From SAR202 cluster bacterium (GTDB lineage: Bacteria; Chloroflexota; Dehalococcoidia; Lucifugimonadales; GCA-2719675): a stretch of 64,000 bases of DNA. Both the position numbers and the translations under genes were made by a program. Of the stretch, positions 8,406 to 19,717 are shown one piece after another (the stretch's first letter is position 1; every line of letters starts with the position of its first letter). The notes under the pieces were generated by a model. The model was not told the origin of the DNA and made no database searches. It saw only the letters and a list, made by a program, of their open reading frames with translations. The stretch lies in NCBI GenBank assembly GCA_009392295.1, contig VFGW01000017.1:123933-187932 (forward strand), in the 5' to 3' direction.

Positions 8406-8996
8406 TTAACTAAAACGCTGTTCTTTCCAAGGGTCACCTTCCATATGATAACCTCTGCTTTCCCAAAATCCAGGTATGTTTTTATTAGTTAATTCAATTT
8501 TTTTAATCCATTTTGCACTTTTCCATCCATATCTTTTGGGTACTACTAGTCGTAGTGGTCCACCATGATCTTCATTAAGAGGTTCATTATCATGGCGGTA
8601 TGCTAATATAACATCATCGTCTAATAAGCATTCCAAAGTAAGATTTGTTGTGTAATTGCCGTAGCAATGGATTAATGTGAAATTGGCTGAAGGGAGTGGT
8701 TCTGCAATTTTTATTAGATAATTTAGTTTGACACCTTCCCAAGTGTTTTTCATTTTGCTCCATTTAGTTACACAATGGAATTCGGAAATTATTTGAGATT
8801 TTGGCAATTGTGTAAATTGGTCCCAATCAAGTTTTATTTTATTTTTTACTAATCCTGAAATAGTGAAATTCCATTGATTTAATTCAATATGAGGTGCATT
8901 ACCAAAAGTTAGTATAGGAAATTTTTTTGTAACAAATTGGCCTGGCGGTTGTTTTCTATTTTGTTTTTTAAAGAAGCTGAATAATTTTTTTAACAT
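8406..8996 (-). CDS. Stand-alone molybdopterin-dependent oxidoreductase (YedY/sulfite oxidase-like)
   Basis: This 196-residue protein is mostly one oxidoreductase-molybdopterin-binding domain. The cofactor-ligating cysteine is C75 in SEFHCVTKWS. Conserved blocks include HGGPLRLVVP and KRYGWKSAKWIKKI. MsrP (YedY) has a Tat signal and a haem partner MsrQ; this copy has only a short basic N-terminus with no twin-arginine motif, and no MsrQ-like gene is nearby. A cytosolic or loosely membrane-bound enzyme is implied. The electron acceptor and substrate are unknown; sulfoxide or sulfite chemistry would be typical of the superfamily. Confidence 0.78.
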   Translation of the reverse strand: MLKKLFSFFKKQNRKQPPGQFVTKKFPILTFGNAPHIELNQWNFTISGLVKNKIKLDWDQFTQLPKSQIISEFHCVTKWSKMKNTWEGVKLNYLIKIAEPLPSANFTLIHCYGNYTTNLTLECLLDDDVILAYRHDNEPLNEDHGGPLRLVVPKRYGWKSAKWIKKIELTNKNIPGFWESRGYHMEGDPWKEQRFS

Positions 8997-9020
8997 AGTA
9001 ACTTAGTTGTTTATGGAATA

Positions 9021-9057
9021 TTTTTGCGTTCTAATTCTTTTTGCGTTCTAATTCTTT
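9021..9057. repeat. 17-bp tandem duplication across the stop codon of the 9031-10242 gene
   Basis: The unit TTTTTGCGTTCTAATTC occurs twice head-to-tail (9021-9037 and 9038-9054), with the next three bases also matching. The stop codon of the minus-strand gene lies in the copy at 9021-9037. Because 17 is not a multiple of three, the duplication shifts the frame. With one copy the protein would end ...ERKNIP; with two it ends ...ERKKN. Confidence 0.9.
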
Positions 9058-10242
9058 CAAAAATTGAGTATAGCTTGATATTTGTGCAATTTCCTCAATA
9101 AACTCACCTGTTGTTCCAAAAAAATCTCTAAATTCTCTAAGTTGTTTCCCTATAGGGCTGATAGATCCTGCACTTTCAGCATATATTCCATAAAGTGCAA
9201 AGTAAGCTTGATTGATTTTTCTTATATTGTAACCAGCTAAAGATAGCTCCCACCACCTTTTTTGCATGTATCTTTCAGCATCTGCAATTTGATTGTTTAA
9301 CAAAAGTTTTTCAACTTCTGTTCTTGTTTCTCTCATATGTTTAGTAAATTGTGGATATCGATTAGAATTACTAGGGTTTGATTTTATTAAAGACTTGGAG
9401 TTGCTGTTAAGTCTCATGTAAGTTTGTAAACCTAATTCTCTTCCTGCTATGTCAGCTGCTGTTTCATTTAGTGTTCTCATTTCGTTTGATTTAAATATAT
9501 TTTTTCCAAATGGTTTAAAAAACCAGTATAGATGCAGCCATTCATGTGCGGTGGTAGATAAAATATCTAATGAGTTATACTCGTTTGATATTAGAGTTGG
9601 ATAAGTACTTAAGCCTGATAAATTTGATATGTATGCTGATTTATTATTTTTTTTCAATATTTCATTTTCAATAGAATTTTTTTTAGCAGGTAATAAATCA
9701 GGGGATAAAAAAATAGTTTTTTCGATTTGAATAGTATTTCTTGGCGAAACAACCAAAATCAATGGTGGAGGTTCTAGACTTATATCAACTGGAGGAAAAA
9801 TTGTATTTAATTTTGTTTTAAGGCCATTAATCTTGATTGTTTCTGTCATGGCTTTTTCGCTAAGCTCTTCTACAACAGGTTTTAATTTGTTCATTTCATT
9901 TATTGTTGATGTTAAATTATTTTGAATAATTTTTTTTTGATCTATTGAGAGTACTTCAGTGTCCAATCTATTTTTATAAAGATTTTTTTGTTTTGTAAGG
10001 CTAAGGTACTTTTGTAAAAGCTTTATTGTTTCTGTAGGCTCAGGTTGATCATTTTGAATGAATGTTTTTACTAAATATATCCACTTAGGGAAAATATTTT
10101 TTATTTCCCAATTGATTAAAGAAAATGAATTTTCAAATGTAATTTTTTCGATAGGGCTTAATGGTAGTTTTGAGGCAGGAATTATAAGCATAAAAACCAT
10201 TAAAATAGAAAAAAATATTTTTCGTAATGTAATAATTCCCAT
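9031..10242 (-). CDS. Secreted/membrane-anchored HExxH protein of unknown family
   Basis: The 403 residues begin with a basic start and hydrophobic stretch (8-22), a probable signal peptide or anchor. A helical, lysine- and glutamate-rich region (about 65-145) looks coiled-coil. The C-terminal half contains a zinc-protease-like HEWLH (H233, E234, H237). About 22 residues later comes NETAADIAGRE (E260 or E269), positions suited to a third metal ligand. I do not recognise a named family. The extreme C-terminus has been altered by a 17-bp tandem duplication. It is not related in an obvious way to the other HExxH gene at 6339-7457. Confidence 0.62.
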   Translation of the reverse strand: MGIITLRKIFFSILMVFMLIIPASKLPLSPIEKITFENSFSLINWEIKNIFPKWIYLVKTFIQNDQPEPTETIKLLQKYLSLTKQKNLYKNRLDTEVLSIDQKKIIQNNLTSTINEMNKLKPVVEELSEKAMTETIKINGLKTKLNTIFPPVDISLEPPPLILVVSPRNTIQIEKTIFLSPDLLPAKKNSIENEILKKNNKSAYISNLSGLSTYPTLISNEYNSLDILSTTAHEWLHLYWFFKPFGKNIFKSNEMRTLNETAADIAGRELGLQTYMRLNSNSKSLIKSNPSNSNRYPQFTKHMRETRTEVEKLLLNNQIADAERYMQKRWWELSLAGYNIRKINQAYFALYGIYAESAGSISPIGKQLREFRDFFGTTGEFIEEIAQISSYTQFLKELERKKN

Positions 10243-10310
10243 TGTGTTGTGATTATTCTTTTATTTTGATGTGTAACTTAATGGGGATTGGGCAATGTAT
10301 TTTTATGTTT

Positions 10311-11444
10311 TTACCACTGCACAAACATTGGCATAACTACATGTGTATAATTTTCTTGACCTAAAGGCCTTATAACTCCAGGACTCGAAGGACTGGTTGT
10401 TTCTATGATCACTTTGTTTTCTTTAATTACTGACAGCACATCTGTAAGGTATTTACTATTGAAAGCAATTTTCGCATCTTCTCCATCAACTTTTGCTTCT
10501 ATTTGGCTTTCATTTTCCCCAATTTCCTCTGATCTAGAAAGTATTAATAGTTTTTCAGGGTTTTCATTACTCGAAGAATTAAGATGTAGCCTCAATATGC
10601 CACTGCCGTCTCTTGCAAATACGGATGCAGTTTTTGCAGCTCTTTGAAATTCTTCAACTGAAACTTCAGTTTTAGTTGAAGATGACTCGGGTATTAATTG
10701 AGAATAATTTGGAAACGTACCTTGGACTAATTGAGTGACAATTTCTACGTTAGAAAGTTTAAACATAGCTTGATTCTTGGAAGGAGTTACAGAGAAAACA
10801 ATTGGTTCATCTTGATCTACTATTATCCTATTAATTTCTTGCAGAGATTTAGATGGTAAAATAAACTCATGTTTTTCAGATATTTTTTCGAGTAATTTAC
10901 CTCTGTAAACAGCTAATCTAAATCCATCTGCTCCAGCAAGTGTAAAGTTGTCATCTTCTAATTCCATTTTGATTCCAGTTAAAACAGGTCTGGATTCGTC
11001 TGTTGCTGCAGCTATAGATACTCGAGTTATTGCATCTTGAAAAATCTTACTGTCAACTGTAGCTATCACATCTGCATTAACAGTAGGAATAGGTGGGAAG
11101 TCATCAGGGTTTGTTCCATTAACTTGAGAATTGAATTTATCACAATTTATTTCTATTCCAGCAGAATTATTAGAATTTGAAATATTTATTTGACCTGATG
11201 GCAAAGAGTTGACTAGTTCAGATAATAATTTTGCAGGGACAGCTACTGATCCTCCATCTTCAATTTGTGCACCCACCCAAGTACTTATAGCAATTTCAAG
11301 ATTTGTGGTAACTAGTTTTATTTTTCCATTATCAGTAGTGATTAAAACATTTTGTGTAACGGGAAGAGTTGTGCGTGTAGGTACAGCTCTACTCACAATC
11401 CCTAGTCCTTTATTTAAATTTTCTTGAAGGCATAATAGTCTCAT
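10311..11444 (-). CDS. dnaN: DnaN, DNA polymerase III beta sliding clamp
   Basis: The 377-residue protein shows the three-fold repeated clamp architecture with typical opening MRLLCLQENLNKGLGIVSRA and the closing MPM motif (VVMPMFVQW) near the C-terminus. It encircles DNA and tethers polymerase III. The usual dnaA neighbour is absent; the gene stands alone with its own strong promoter at 11473-11501. GAAAGGG lies 7 nt before the ATG, confirming the start. Confidence 0.95.
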   Translation of the reverse strand: MRLLCLQENLNKGLGIVSRAVPTRTTLPVTQNVLITTDNGKIKLVTTNLEIAISTWVGAQIEDGGSVAVPAKLLSELVNSLPSGQINISNSNNSAGIEINCDKFNSQVNGTNPDDFPPIPTVNADVIATVDSKIFQDAITRVSIAAATDESRPVLTGIKMELEDDNFTLAGADGFRLAVYRGKLLEKISEKHEFILPSKSLQEINRIIVDQDEPIVFSVTPSKNQAMFKLSNVEIVTQLVQGTFPNYSQLIPESSSTKTEVSVEEFQRAAKTASVFARDGSGILRLHLNSSSNENPEKLLILSRSEEIGENESQIEAKVDGEDAKIAFNSKYLTDVLSVIKENKVIIETTSPSSPGVIRPLGQENYTHVVMPMFVQW

Positions 11445-11472
11445 TAATTAACCCTTTCAATTTGTGTATGGT

Positions 11473-11501
11473 AGTATAATTTGGTGCATAAACGCCGTCA
11501 A
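11473..11501 (-). promoter_or_regulatory. Sigma-70-type promoter of dnaN
   Basis: On the minus strand the -35 is TTGACG (complement of 11496-11501) and the -10 is TATACT (complement of 11473-11478), exactly 17 nt apart. Each is one base from consensus. Transcription would begin about 20 nt before the dnaN ATG. Confidence 0.75.
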
Positions 11502-11579
11502 TAGTTTATGAGCGATAGTGCTTACCTTAAATACATAAGTTTTTATTTTGCAACGTTGTTTTGTAATTACATATGATTG

Positions 11580-12992
11580 TTAGGGATGGTAAATTACCAT
11601 TTTTAACTCAGTCATTTCTTCCACAGCATATTTTGGGCCTTCTTTGCCCATTCCGCTATCTTTAAGTCCACCATATGGCATCATGTCAGCCCTCCATTGT
11701 GGCCCAGAATTTATCATTAAATTACCTGAATTAACTCGCTTGGCAAATTGCATTGCATAATCAATATTTTGTGTGAAAATTGCTGCACTTAAACCATAGT
11801 TACTGTCGTTTGCCATTTCTATAGCATCTTCTAAATTATTGCATGGTGTAACTGCTACTGCAGGTCCAAAGAGTTCTTCGCATGAAATTTTCATGTCAGC
11901 TTTAACATCAGCTAAAACAGTTGGTTGGTGCATTGCGCCTTCGTATTCTCCTCCTGTCAAATTTCTTGCTCCTGAATTGACCGCTTCTGTAATCCATTCA
12001 TTAACCCGCGTGGCATCATTGTTTCTAACCATTGGACCCATTTTTACAGATTTATCTAATGGATTTCCTGTTTTGATATTTTTCACTCCAGCTGTTAAGG
12101 CGTCTAAGTAGTCACTATATATAGATTTATTTGCAATAATTCTCTGTGCAGATATACAAACTTGTCCTGAATTTGAAAAACCACTACTTATAGTAGCTTG
12201 AACAACTTTATCTATATCTGCGTCAGGCATAATAATTAATGGAGAATTTGAGCCAAGTTCCATTGTTACTTTTTTTAATCCTGCAGATTTGCAAATTTGC
12301 TCCCCAACATCTTTACTACCTGTGAAAGTGACTTTTCTTACTCTAGGATCGGATACAATTTTATCGCCAATTTCACCTCCTGGACCGGTAATGCACTGGA
12401 TAGAGTCTTTTGGAGCACCTGCTTCAAGTAATATTTTTGTTAATTTCAGGGCTGATAAAGGAGTGTCTGTTGCTGGTTTAACAATTACAGAATTTCCAGC
12501 TGCTAATGCAGGCCCCACTTTATGACAAACAAGATTTAAAGGGAAGTTAAAAGGGCTGATTGCAGCTACAACTCCACATGGGACTCTCATAGTAAATCCA
12601 AATTGACCGGTCCAATGTGGAGCACTATCTAACGGGATAGTTTCTCCATACAGTCTTTTTGCTTCTTCAGCTGAACTAGTCATTGTTTGGATTGCTCTTT
12701 CTACTTCTGCGGTGGCTTCTGTAATGACTTTACCTTCTTCTAATGTTATGGTTTCAGCAAGATCGTCAATATTTTCTTGCATCAAATTTGCAGCTTTTAG
12801 CAATATTTCATATCTTTTATAAGCTGGCATATTTTCCATTATTTTGGAACCATTAACAGCGCTAGCAATGGCATTTTCCACATCTTTGGCGTTGCCTTTT
12901 GGAACAGTGTTAATTATTGTGCCGTCGAATGGATTTATAACGTTGATTTTTTCATCTCTGTCAACCCATTCCCCAGATATATAAAATTTCAT
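11580..12992 (-). CDS. NAD(P)-dependent aldehyde dehydrogenase
   Basis: The 470-residue ALDH-superfamily enzyme has all catalytic positions: N149 in SPFNF, K172 in VKPA, the FTGS cofactor loop (223-226), E245 in ELGS and the nucleophile C279 in SGQVC. It oxidises an aldehyde to the acid in the cytosol. The N-terminal GEWVD and overall layout recall lactaldehyde, phosphonoacetaldehyde or succinate-semialdehyde dehydrogenases, but the substrate cannot be fixed. It is divergent from gyrB and not in an obvious operon. Confidence 0.85.
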   Translation of the reverse strand: MKFYISGEWVDRDEKINVINPFDGTIINTVPKGNAKDVENAIASAVNGSKIMENMPAYKRYEILLKAANLMQENIDDLAETITLEEGKVITEATAEVERAIQTMTSSAEEAKRLYGETIPLDSAPHWTGQFGFTMRVPCGVVAAISPFNFPLNLVCHKVGPALAAGNSVIVKPATDTPLSALKLTKILLEAGAPKDSIQCITGPGGEIGDKIVSDPRVRKVTFTGSKDVGEQICKSAGLKKVTMELGSNSPLIIMPDADIDKVVQATISSGFSNSGQVCISAQRIIANKSIYSDYLDALTAGVKNIKTGNPLDKSVKMGPMVRNNDATRVNEWITEAVNSGARNLTGGEYEGAMHQPTVLADVKADMKISCEELFGPAVAVTPCNNLEDAIEMANDSNYGLSAAIFTQNIDYAMQFAKRVNSGNLMINSGPQWRADMMPYGGLKDSGMGKEGPKYAVEEMTELKMVIYHP

Positions 12993-13182
12993 AATTTTTT
13001 TCCTTTAAAATTTTTTAAACAAATATTAAGAGTAAGTCTAAACTATTTAATTATTCTACATGAAGTAAAATTGTTGCAATTCAACAAGATTTTGTAAAAA
13101 TATGTATTTTTCGGTTTTTTTCGCAAGCTTATTAGAGATATTAAGTATTATTAAAAAGTATTGTAAATTGTTTAAAATAAGT

Positions 13183-13211
13183 TTGAATCAATTTTTATAA
13201 AATGTTAAAAT
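13183..13211 (+). promoter_or_regulatory. Candidate gyrB promoter in the 12993-13291 intergenic region
   Basis: TTGAAT (13183-13188) and TAAAAT (13206-13211) are 17 nt apart, about 80 nt ahead of the gyrB ATG. The 299-nt gap between the divergent aldehyde dehydrogenase and gyrB genes is otherwise plain AT-rich sequence. I saw no DnaA-box cluster and no RNA gene in it. AT-richness raises the chance of a false match. Confidence 0.42.
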
Positions 13212-13291
13212 AATTACTATAAAAAGTTTAGTTATTTACTTAAATTATTTTTAATTTTGTATTTGCATTTTGATACATAGGAGTTTTTTAG

Positions 13292-15337
13292 ATGGCAACT
13301 TTGAAAAATCAAGATCAGTCTTATTCAGCTAGTGATATACAAGTCTTGGAAGGGATGGAAGCGGTTAGACGGCGTCCTGGAATGTATATTGGCTCTACTG
13401 ATCAAAGAGGTGTTCATCAGCTTATCTATGAAGCTGTAGATAACTCTGTGGATGAATTTATGGCAGGATATTGTACTAGTGTAAAAGTAGAAATTGATAA
13501 TGAGGGTGTGGTGGTTGTAGAGGACGATGGTAGAGGTATTCCTGTTGACGTACATAAAAGAACAAAAGTGTCTGGCGTGGAAACAGTAATGACAACTTTG
13601 CATGCAGGTGGAAAGTTTGATAGTAAAGCATATCAGGTGTCAGGAGGTTTGCACGGTGTTGGGATTTCTGTTGTAAATGCTCTTTCATCATTTTTGAATG
13701 TTGATGTTTATCGAGATTCTAAACATTACGAACAAACATTTTCCAGAGGTAAAACAACGTCCGATTTATCTGATAAGGACTTAGAATCAGGCGAGAAAAA
13801 AACTACAGGAACAAGAGTTTCATTTAAGCCGGATACAGAAATATTTCCAGATTTAAATTATGATTTTGGGATTTTATCCCAACGTTTTAAAGAAATTGCT
13901 TACTTAAATAAAGGTTTGAAGATAAGTTTTAAGAGTAATTGGGGCGTTGTTGAATTAATAGAAGAAGATGATGAAATGTTGGATGATGATGATTTGTCAG
14001 AAGATCAACAAATGAATTTATTTGAAAATAAAGAATCTAATCAAGATGTGGCGAAAAATAAAATGCGTGAGGTTGAGTATTTTTTTGAGGGAGGGATTAG
14101 TCAATTTGTAGTTGATATGAATGCTAGTAGGGTAGCTTTGCATGAGGCTCCTGTATATGTTGAAAAAGAAATTGAAGGAACTATAGTAGAAGTTGCATTA
14201 CAGTATAACGATGGATTTTCTGAATCTGTTTATGCATTTGCAAATTGTGTGAATAATGCTGATGGTGGAACACATATCACTGGTTTTAGGGCTGCATTAA
14301 CGAGAGTTATGAATGATTCTGGCCGTAAATATGGTTTGCTTAAAACAGCAGATCCTAATCTTTCTGGAGAGGATGTTCGTGAAGGTTTAGCTGCTGTAAT
14401 TTCAGTTAAGTTAACCGAGCCACAATTTGAAGGTCAGACCAAGAGAAAATTGGGTAATCCTGAAGTTAGGGCTCAGGTTGAAGGTGTGCTAGGTGAAGCG
14501 CTTCAAATATTTTTAGAAGATAATCCAATCGATGCTAAAAGGATTTTAGATAAATGCTTAACTGCACAGAGGGCTAGAGATGCCGCTAGAAAAGCAAGAG
14601 AGTTGATTATAAGAAAGAATGCGATGGATGGAGGAGCTTTGCCTGGTAAATTAGCCGACTGTTCTGATAAGAACCCTGAAAATTGTGAAATATATATAGT
14701 TGAGGGTGATTCAGCTGGTGGAACAGCAAAAATGGGACGAGAAAGATCTAATCAAGCAATATTGCCTCTTAGAGGTAAAGTTTTAAATGTAGAAAAAGCT
14801 CGTGAAGACAAAATGCTTGCACATCAGGAAATTCGCGCTTTAATTATTGCGTTAGGGGCGGGTTTAGGCGATGAGTTTGATTGTTCAAAGTTAAGATATA
14901 ATCGTGTCATAATTATGACAGACGCGGATGTAGATGGTTCTCATATTAGGACTTTGTTATTAACTTTCTTTTTCCGTCATATGTATCCTCTTATCTCTGA
15001 AGGTCATCTTTATATTGCTCAGCCTCCTCTATATAGGGTTTCTAAAGGTAGAAAACAAGAATGGGCTTACAGTGATTCACATAAAGATGAATTGCTTGAA
15101 CAATTTAATGATGATTCTAGAATTAATGTTCAGCGGTATAAAGGTTTAGGAGAAATGAGTGCTGAGCAACTTTGGGAAACAACAATGAATCCTGAAGACA
15201 GATCTTTATTGCAAGTCAATCAAGAGGATGCCATGGAAGCTGATAATGTTTTTTCAATGCTTATGGGTGATGTGGTTGAACCTAGAAGAAATTTTATTCA
15301 AGAAAATGCTTTAGAAGTTAAAAATTTGGATGTGTAA
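13292..15337 (+). CDS. gyrB: GyrB, DNA gyrase subunit B
   Basis: The 681 residues contain the GHKL ATPase blocks NSVDE, DDGRGIP and GGLHGVG. The transducer follows, then the TOPRIM domain with VEGDSAGG and DADVDGSHI, and finally the tail QRYKGLGEM. GyrB powers ATP-dependent negative supercoiling with GyrA, which is not in the window. An acidic insertion (about 226-250, rich in D and E) lies between ATPase subdomains and makes the protein somewhat longer than the usual ~640. GyrB versus ParE cannot be separated absolutely by eye, but the location among replication genes favours GyrB. AGGAG precedes the ATG. Confidence 0.92.
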   Translation: MATLKNQDQSYSASDIQVLEGMEAVRRRPGMYIGSTDQRGVHQLIYEAVDNSVDEFMAGYCTSVKVEIDNEGVVVVEDDGRGIPVDVHKRTKVSGVETVMTTLHAGGKFDSKAYQVSGGLHGVGISVVNALSSFLNVDVYRDSKHYEQTFSRGKTTSDLSDKDLESGEKKTTGTRVSFKPDTEIFPDLNYDFGILSQRFKEIAYLNKGLKISFKSNWGVVELIEEDDEMLDDDDLSEDQQMNLFENKESNQDVAKNKMREVEYFFEGGISQFVVDMNASRVALHEAPVYVEKEIEGTIVEVALQYNDGFSESVYAFANCVNNADGGTHITGFRAALTRVMNDSGRKYGLLKTADPNLSGEDVREGLAAVISVKLTEPQFEGQTKRKLGNPEVRAQVEGVLGEALQIFLEDNPIDAKRILDKCLTAQRARDAARKARELIIRKNAMDGGALPGKLADCSDKNPENCEIYIVEGDSAGGTAKMGRERSNQAILPLRGKVLNVEKAREDKMLAHQEIRALIIALGAGLGDEFDCSKLRYNRVIIMTDADVDGSHIRTLLLTFFFRHMYPLISEGHLYIAQPPLYRVSKGRKQEWAYSDSHKDELLEQFNDDSRINVQRYKGLGEMSAEQLWETTMNPEDRSLLQVNQEDAMEADNVFSMLMGDVVEPRRNFIQENALEVKNLDV

Positions 15338-15338
15338 A

Positions 15339-16265
15339 TCATCCCCATATTCCGGTACTGAAATATCTTTCTCCAATATCGTTTAATATGGTTACTACTT
15401 TACTGTTGTTTTGTTCTTTATGGCATACTTGTATCGCAGCAGTGATATATGCTCCTGATGATTGACCAACAAACAAACCTTTCGAAGCTAACATTTTGGA
15501 AATGTTAGCAGCATTGTCTATGTCGACATGTATTTCGTCGTCAACAAGATTTTGATCAAAAATATCAGGAACGTAATGTCCATCTCCTATCGGTTTCAAT
15601 CCTTCAATTCCTGGCCATTCATCAAAGTTAATTAGAATAATTTTTATTTTTGGGTTAAATTGCTTTAATTTTTTGCCTATTCCTGAAATTGTTCCACCTG
15701 TACCTACTCCAGCTACGAAGTGAGTAATATCTGTAACTTGATTTAAAAGTTCTTCAGAAGTAGTTTCAAAGTGTGCTAATGGGTTCATTGGATTTGAATA
15801 TTGATTACACCAAAAATATTTTTCTGGATTATTTTCATAGAGTCTCCGAACTTCTCTTATAGTTTCGTCATATCCAAGTAGAGGGTCAGTAAAAGTTAGT
15901 TTAGCTCCATGGGCAATTAAACGTTTTTTTCTTTCTTCGCTAGCGTTTTCAGGCATCACAAGTTCAACTTTGCGATCAAGTGTTGTTCCTATCATTGCAT
16001 AAGCAATACCAGCATTCCCTGACGTGGCATCTAGAATGGTTTTGTTTTGATCTAATTTGTTAGTTAATATTGCATCGACTAACATTCTGAGGATAGGTCT
16101 ATCTTTGATTGATCCACCAGGATTTAGGAATTCATATTTTGCGAATAATTTAGAGTTTCCTAGCTTTAGTTCTGGAAAATTAATCTCTGCAGTGGGTGTA
16201 TTTCCTATAGTTGTTAGAGTTGGAAATTTTTCAATAAACTTTAGAATGTTTTTTGGAAAAGGCAA
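15339..16265 (-). CDS. PLP-dependent cysteine synthase/cystathionine beta-synthase family enzyme
   Basis: This 308-residue fold-type II PLP enzyme has the Schiff-base lysine K54 in PGGSIKDRP. It also has the substrate loop TSGNAG, the phosphate-cradle loop GVGTGGTISG and the C-terminal SSGAY serine. O-acetylserine sulfhydrylase (CysK/CysM) activity is the default expectation, and the length fits. Its short N-terminal extension and lack of CBS domains are also typical. It meets gyrB tail-to-tail with a single base between the stops. Reaction specificity (acetylserine, phosphoserine or homocysteine substrates) is not decidable here. Confidence 0.82.
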   Translation of the reverse strand: MPFPKNILKFIEKFPTLTTIGNTPTAEINFPELKLGNSKLFAKYEFLNPGGSIKDRPILRMLVDAILTNKLDQNKTILDATSGNAGIAYAMIGTTLDRKVELVMPENASEERKKRLIAHGAKLTFTDPLLGYDETIREVRRLYENNPEKYFWCNQYSNPMNPLAHFETTSEELLNQVTDITHFVAGVGTGGTISGIGKKLKQFNPKIKIILINFDEWPGIEGLKPIGDGHYVPDIFDQNLVDDEIHVDIDNAANISKMLASKGLFVGQSSGAYITAAIQVCHKEQNNSKVVTILNDIGERYFSTGIWG

Positions 16266-16426
16266 TAGTTTATTTCCTGTAATTATTAAAAATTTGTACC
16301 GAAAACTCTGTTTATTTAGTTTAAGGTTGACAGTGATTTTCTGTTTAGTTAAGTATACCTAGAAATTTTCTTTTTTTCTATCTAATATGTATAGTTACTG
16401 TAAGTGATTTATCTTCAATCAAATAA

Positions 16427-18463
<2,037 letters not shown>

Positions 18464-18487
18464 GAATCAATTTACAAGGAGATAGAA

Positions 18488-19666
18488 ATATATCTTTCAC
18501 AAATTAATTTAACTAACTTACGTAATTATGCTAGTTTAAACATGTCTCTTCCTAAAGGTGTTATTTTAATTAGTGGAAATAATGGACATGGTAAGAGTAA
18601 TTTATTGGAAGCTATTCATATTTTAGCGGCTGGTAAATCTCAAAGAGCAGCAAATGATTCTGAAATTGTATTGAGAGAAAATAATATTGTTAAAGATTAT
18701 GCCCGAATTTATGCGGATGTTGTAAGAAAAAATCAAGATGTTACAAAAGTCCAAATGGATTTAATTCGTAGAGATATTTCTTCTTTAACACCTAAATCAT
18801 CTGATTTAAATAAAGGTAAACCTGTGAAATTTACCAAGGTTTTTAATTTAAACAGTAGTATTATTAAAGTATCTAATTTTATTGGACAAGTAAATGTGGT
18901 AATTTTTACCGCAAAAGATTTAGATTTAGTTTATGGGAGCCCAATTCTGCGTAGGAAATATATTGATCTTTTAATATCACAGATTGATAAAAAATATATT
19001 AAGTCTTTGCAAAATTTTAATAGGGTAGTTGTTCAAAGAAATCATTTACTTAAGATGATACGTGCAAAAAAATCATTTAAAGATCAATTGACTCAATGGG
19101 ATGATATTTTTGTAGATTCTGCTCAATATTTGATCAGATCCAGAGGGAAGATAATTAAATATTTGTGCGAGATAGCTAGGCCTTTGCATCATGATTTATC
19201 TAATAATGATTCGATATTGGATATTAAATATCAACCAAGTATTCCTATAGATTTAGATTCTACTATTGAAGAGGGTTCTAATTTCATTAGAAATTTGTTT
19301 AAATCTAATCAAGACAAAGAATTGAATGAAGGGGTTACTTTATTTGGTCCACATAGGGATGATTTTTTGATGACTTTAGATGGTGCTAGTATATCTAGTT
19401 ATTATTCTAGAGGGCAGAGCAGAACTTTTTTATTGTCCGTGAAACTTGCTGAATCAGAATTATATAAAAAAATGATAGGTCAAGAACCTATAATACTTTT
19501 AGATGATATTATGTCAGAATTAGATAAGTTTAGGCAGTCTTATATTTTGGATAGATTAATGAATTATGAGCAGTGTATTATTACATCTGCTGAGGCAGAT
19601 ATTTTTACTGAAAATATTGTCTCAGCAATCAGTCGTTTCCGAGTAGAAAATGGAACAATTCACTAG
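18488..19666 (+). CDS. recF: RecF, recombination/repair ABC-type ATPase, probable ATA start
   Basis: RecF loads RecA at gaps. The frame encodes Walker A GNNGHGKS, the signature block YYSRGQSRTFLL and Walker B ILLDDIMSELD. The first ATG (18542) would delete the family's conserved opening strand. Upstream codons from 18488 encode that strand: IYLSQINLTNLRNYASLNMS, matching RecF proteins that begin M-Y-L...F/L-R-N-Y. AAGGAG at 18476-18481 lies 6 nt before 18488, but that codon is ATA. No ATG, GTG, TTG or CTG exists in frame between the ligA stop and 18542. I therefore place the start at ATA (392 residues). The fallback is 18542 (374 residues). Confidence 0.85.
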   Translation: MYLSQINLTNLRNYASLNMSLPKGVILISGNNGHGKSNLLEAIHILAAGKSQRAANDSEIVLRENNIVKDYARIYADVVRKNQDVTKVQMDLIRRDISSLTPKSSDLNKGKPVKFTKVFNLNSSIIKVSNFIGQVNVVIFTAKDLDLVYGSPILRRKYIDLLISQIDKKYIKSLQNFNRVVVQRNHLLKMIRAKKSFKDQLTQWDDIFVDSAQYLIRSRGKIIKYLCEIARPLHHDLSNNDSILDIKYQPSIPIDLDSTIEEGSNFIRNLFKSNQDKELNEGVTLFGPHRDDFLMTLDGASISSYYSRGQSRTFLLSVKLAESELYKKMIGQEPIILLDDIMSELDKFRQSYILDRLMNYEQCIITSAEADIFTENIVSAISRFRVENGTIH

Positions 19667-19680
19667 TATGGTAATTAAAT

Positions 19681-19717
19681 GAAAAATCTTTGCGAAGAAG
19701 CAATTCAGAGATTTTTC
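19681..19717. terminator. Hairpin between convergent recF and glycosyltransferase genes
   Basis: GAAAAATCT (19681-19689) pairs with AGATTTTTC (19709-19717) in nine perfect pairs, with an inner TTGC/GCAA stem. It sits just beyond recF and over the last codons of the opposing gene, where a bidirectional terminator would be expected. The stem is AT-rich and no long U-tract follows. Confidence 0.4.

Noticed and set aside
12993..13291. Possible replication origin between the aldehyde dehydrogenase gene and gyrB
   Set aside because: AT-rich, but I found no cluster of TTATCCACA-like DnaA boxes and dnaA is absent.
16327..16332. Perfect TTGACA upstream of ligA
   Set aside because: No acceptable -10 hexamer at 16-18 nt and more than 120 nt from the start codon.
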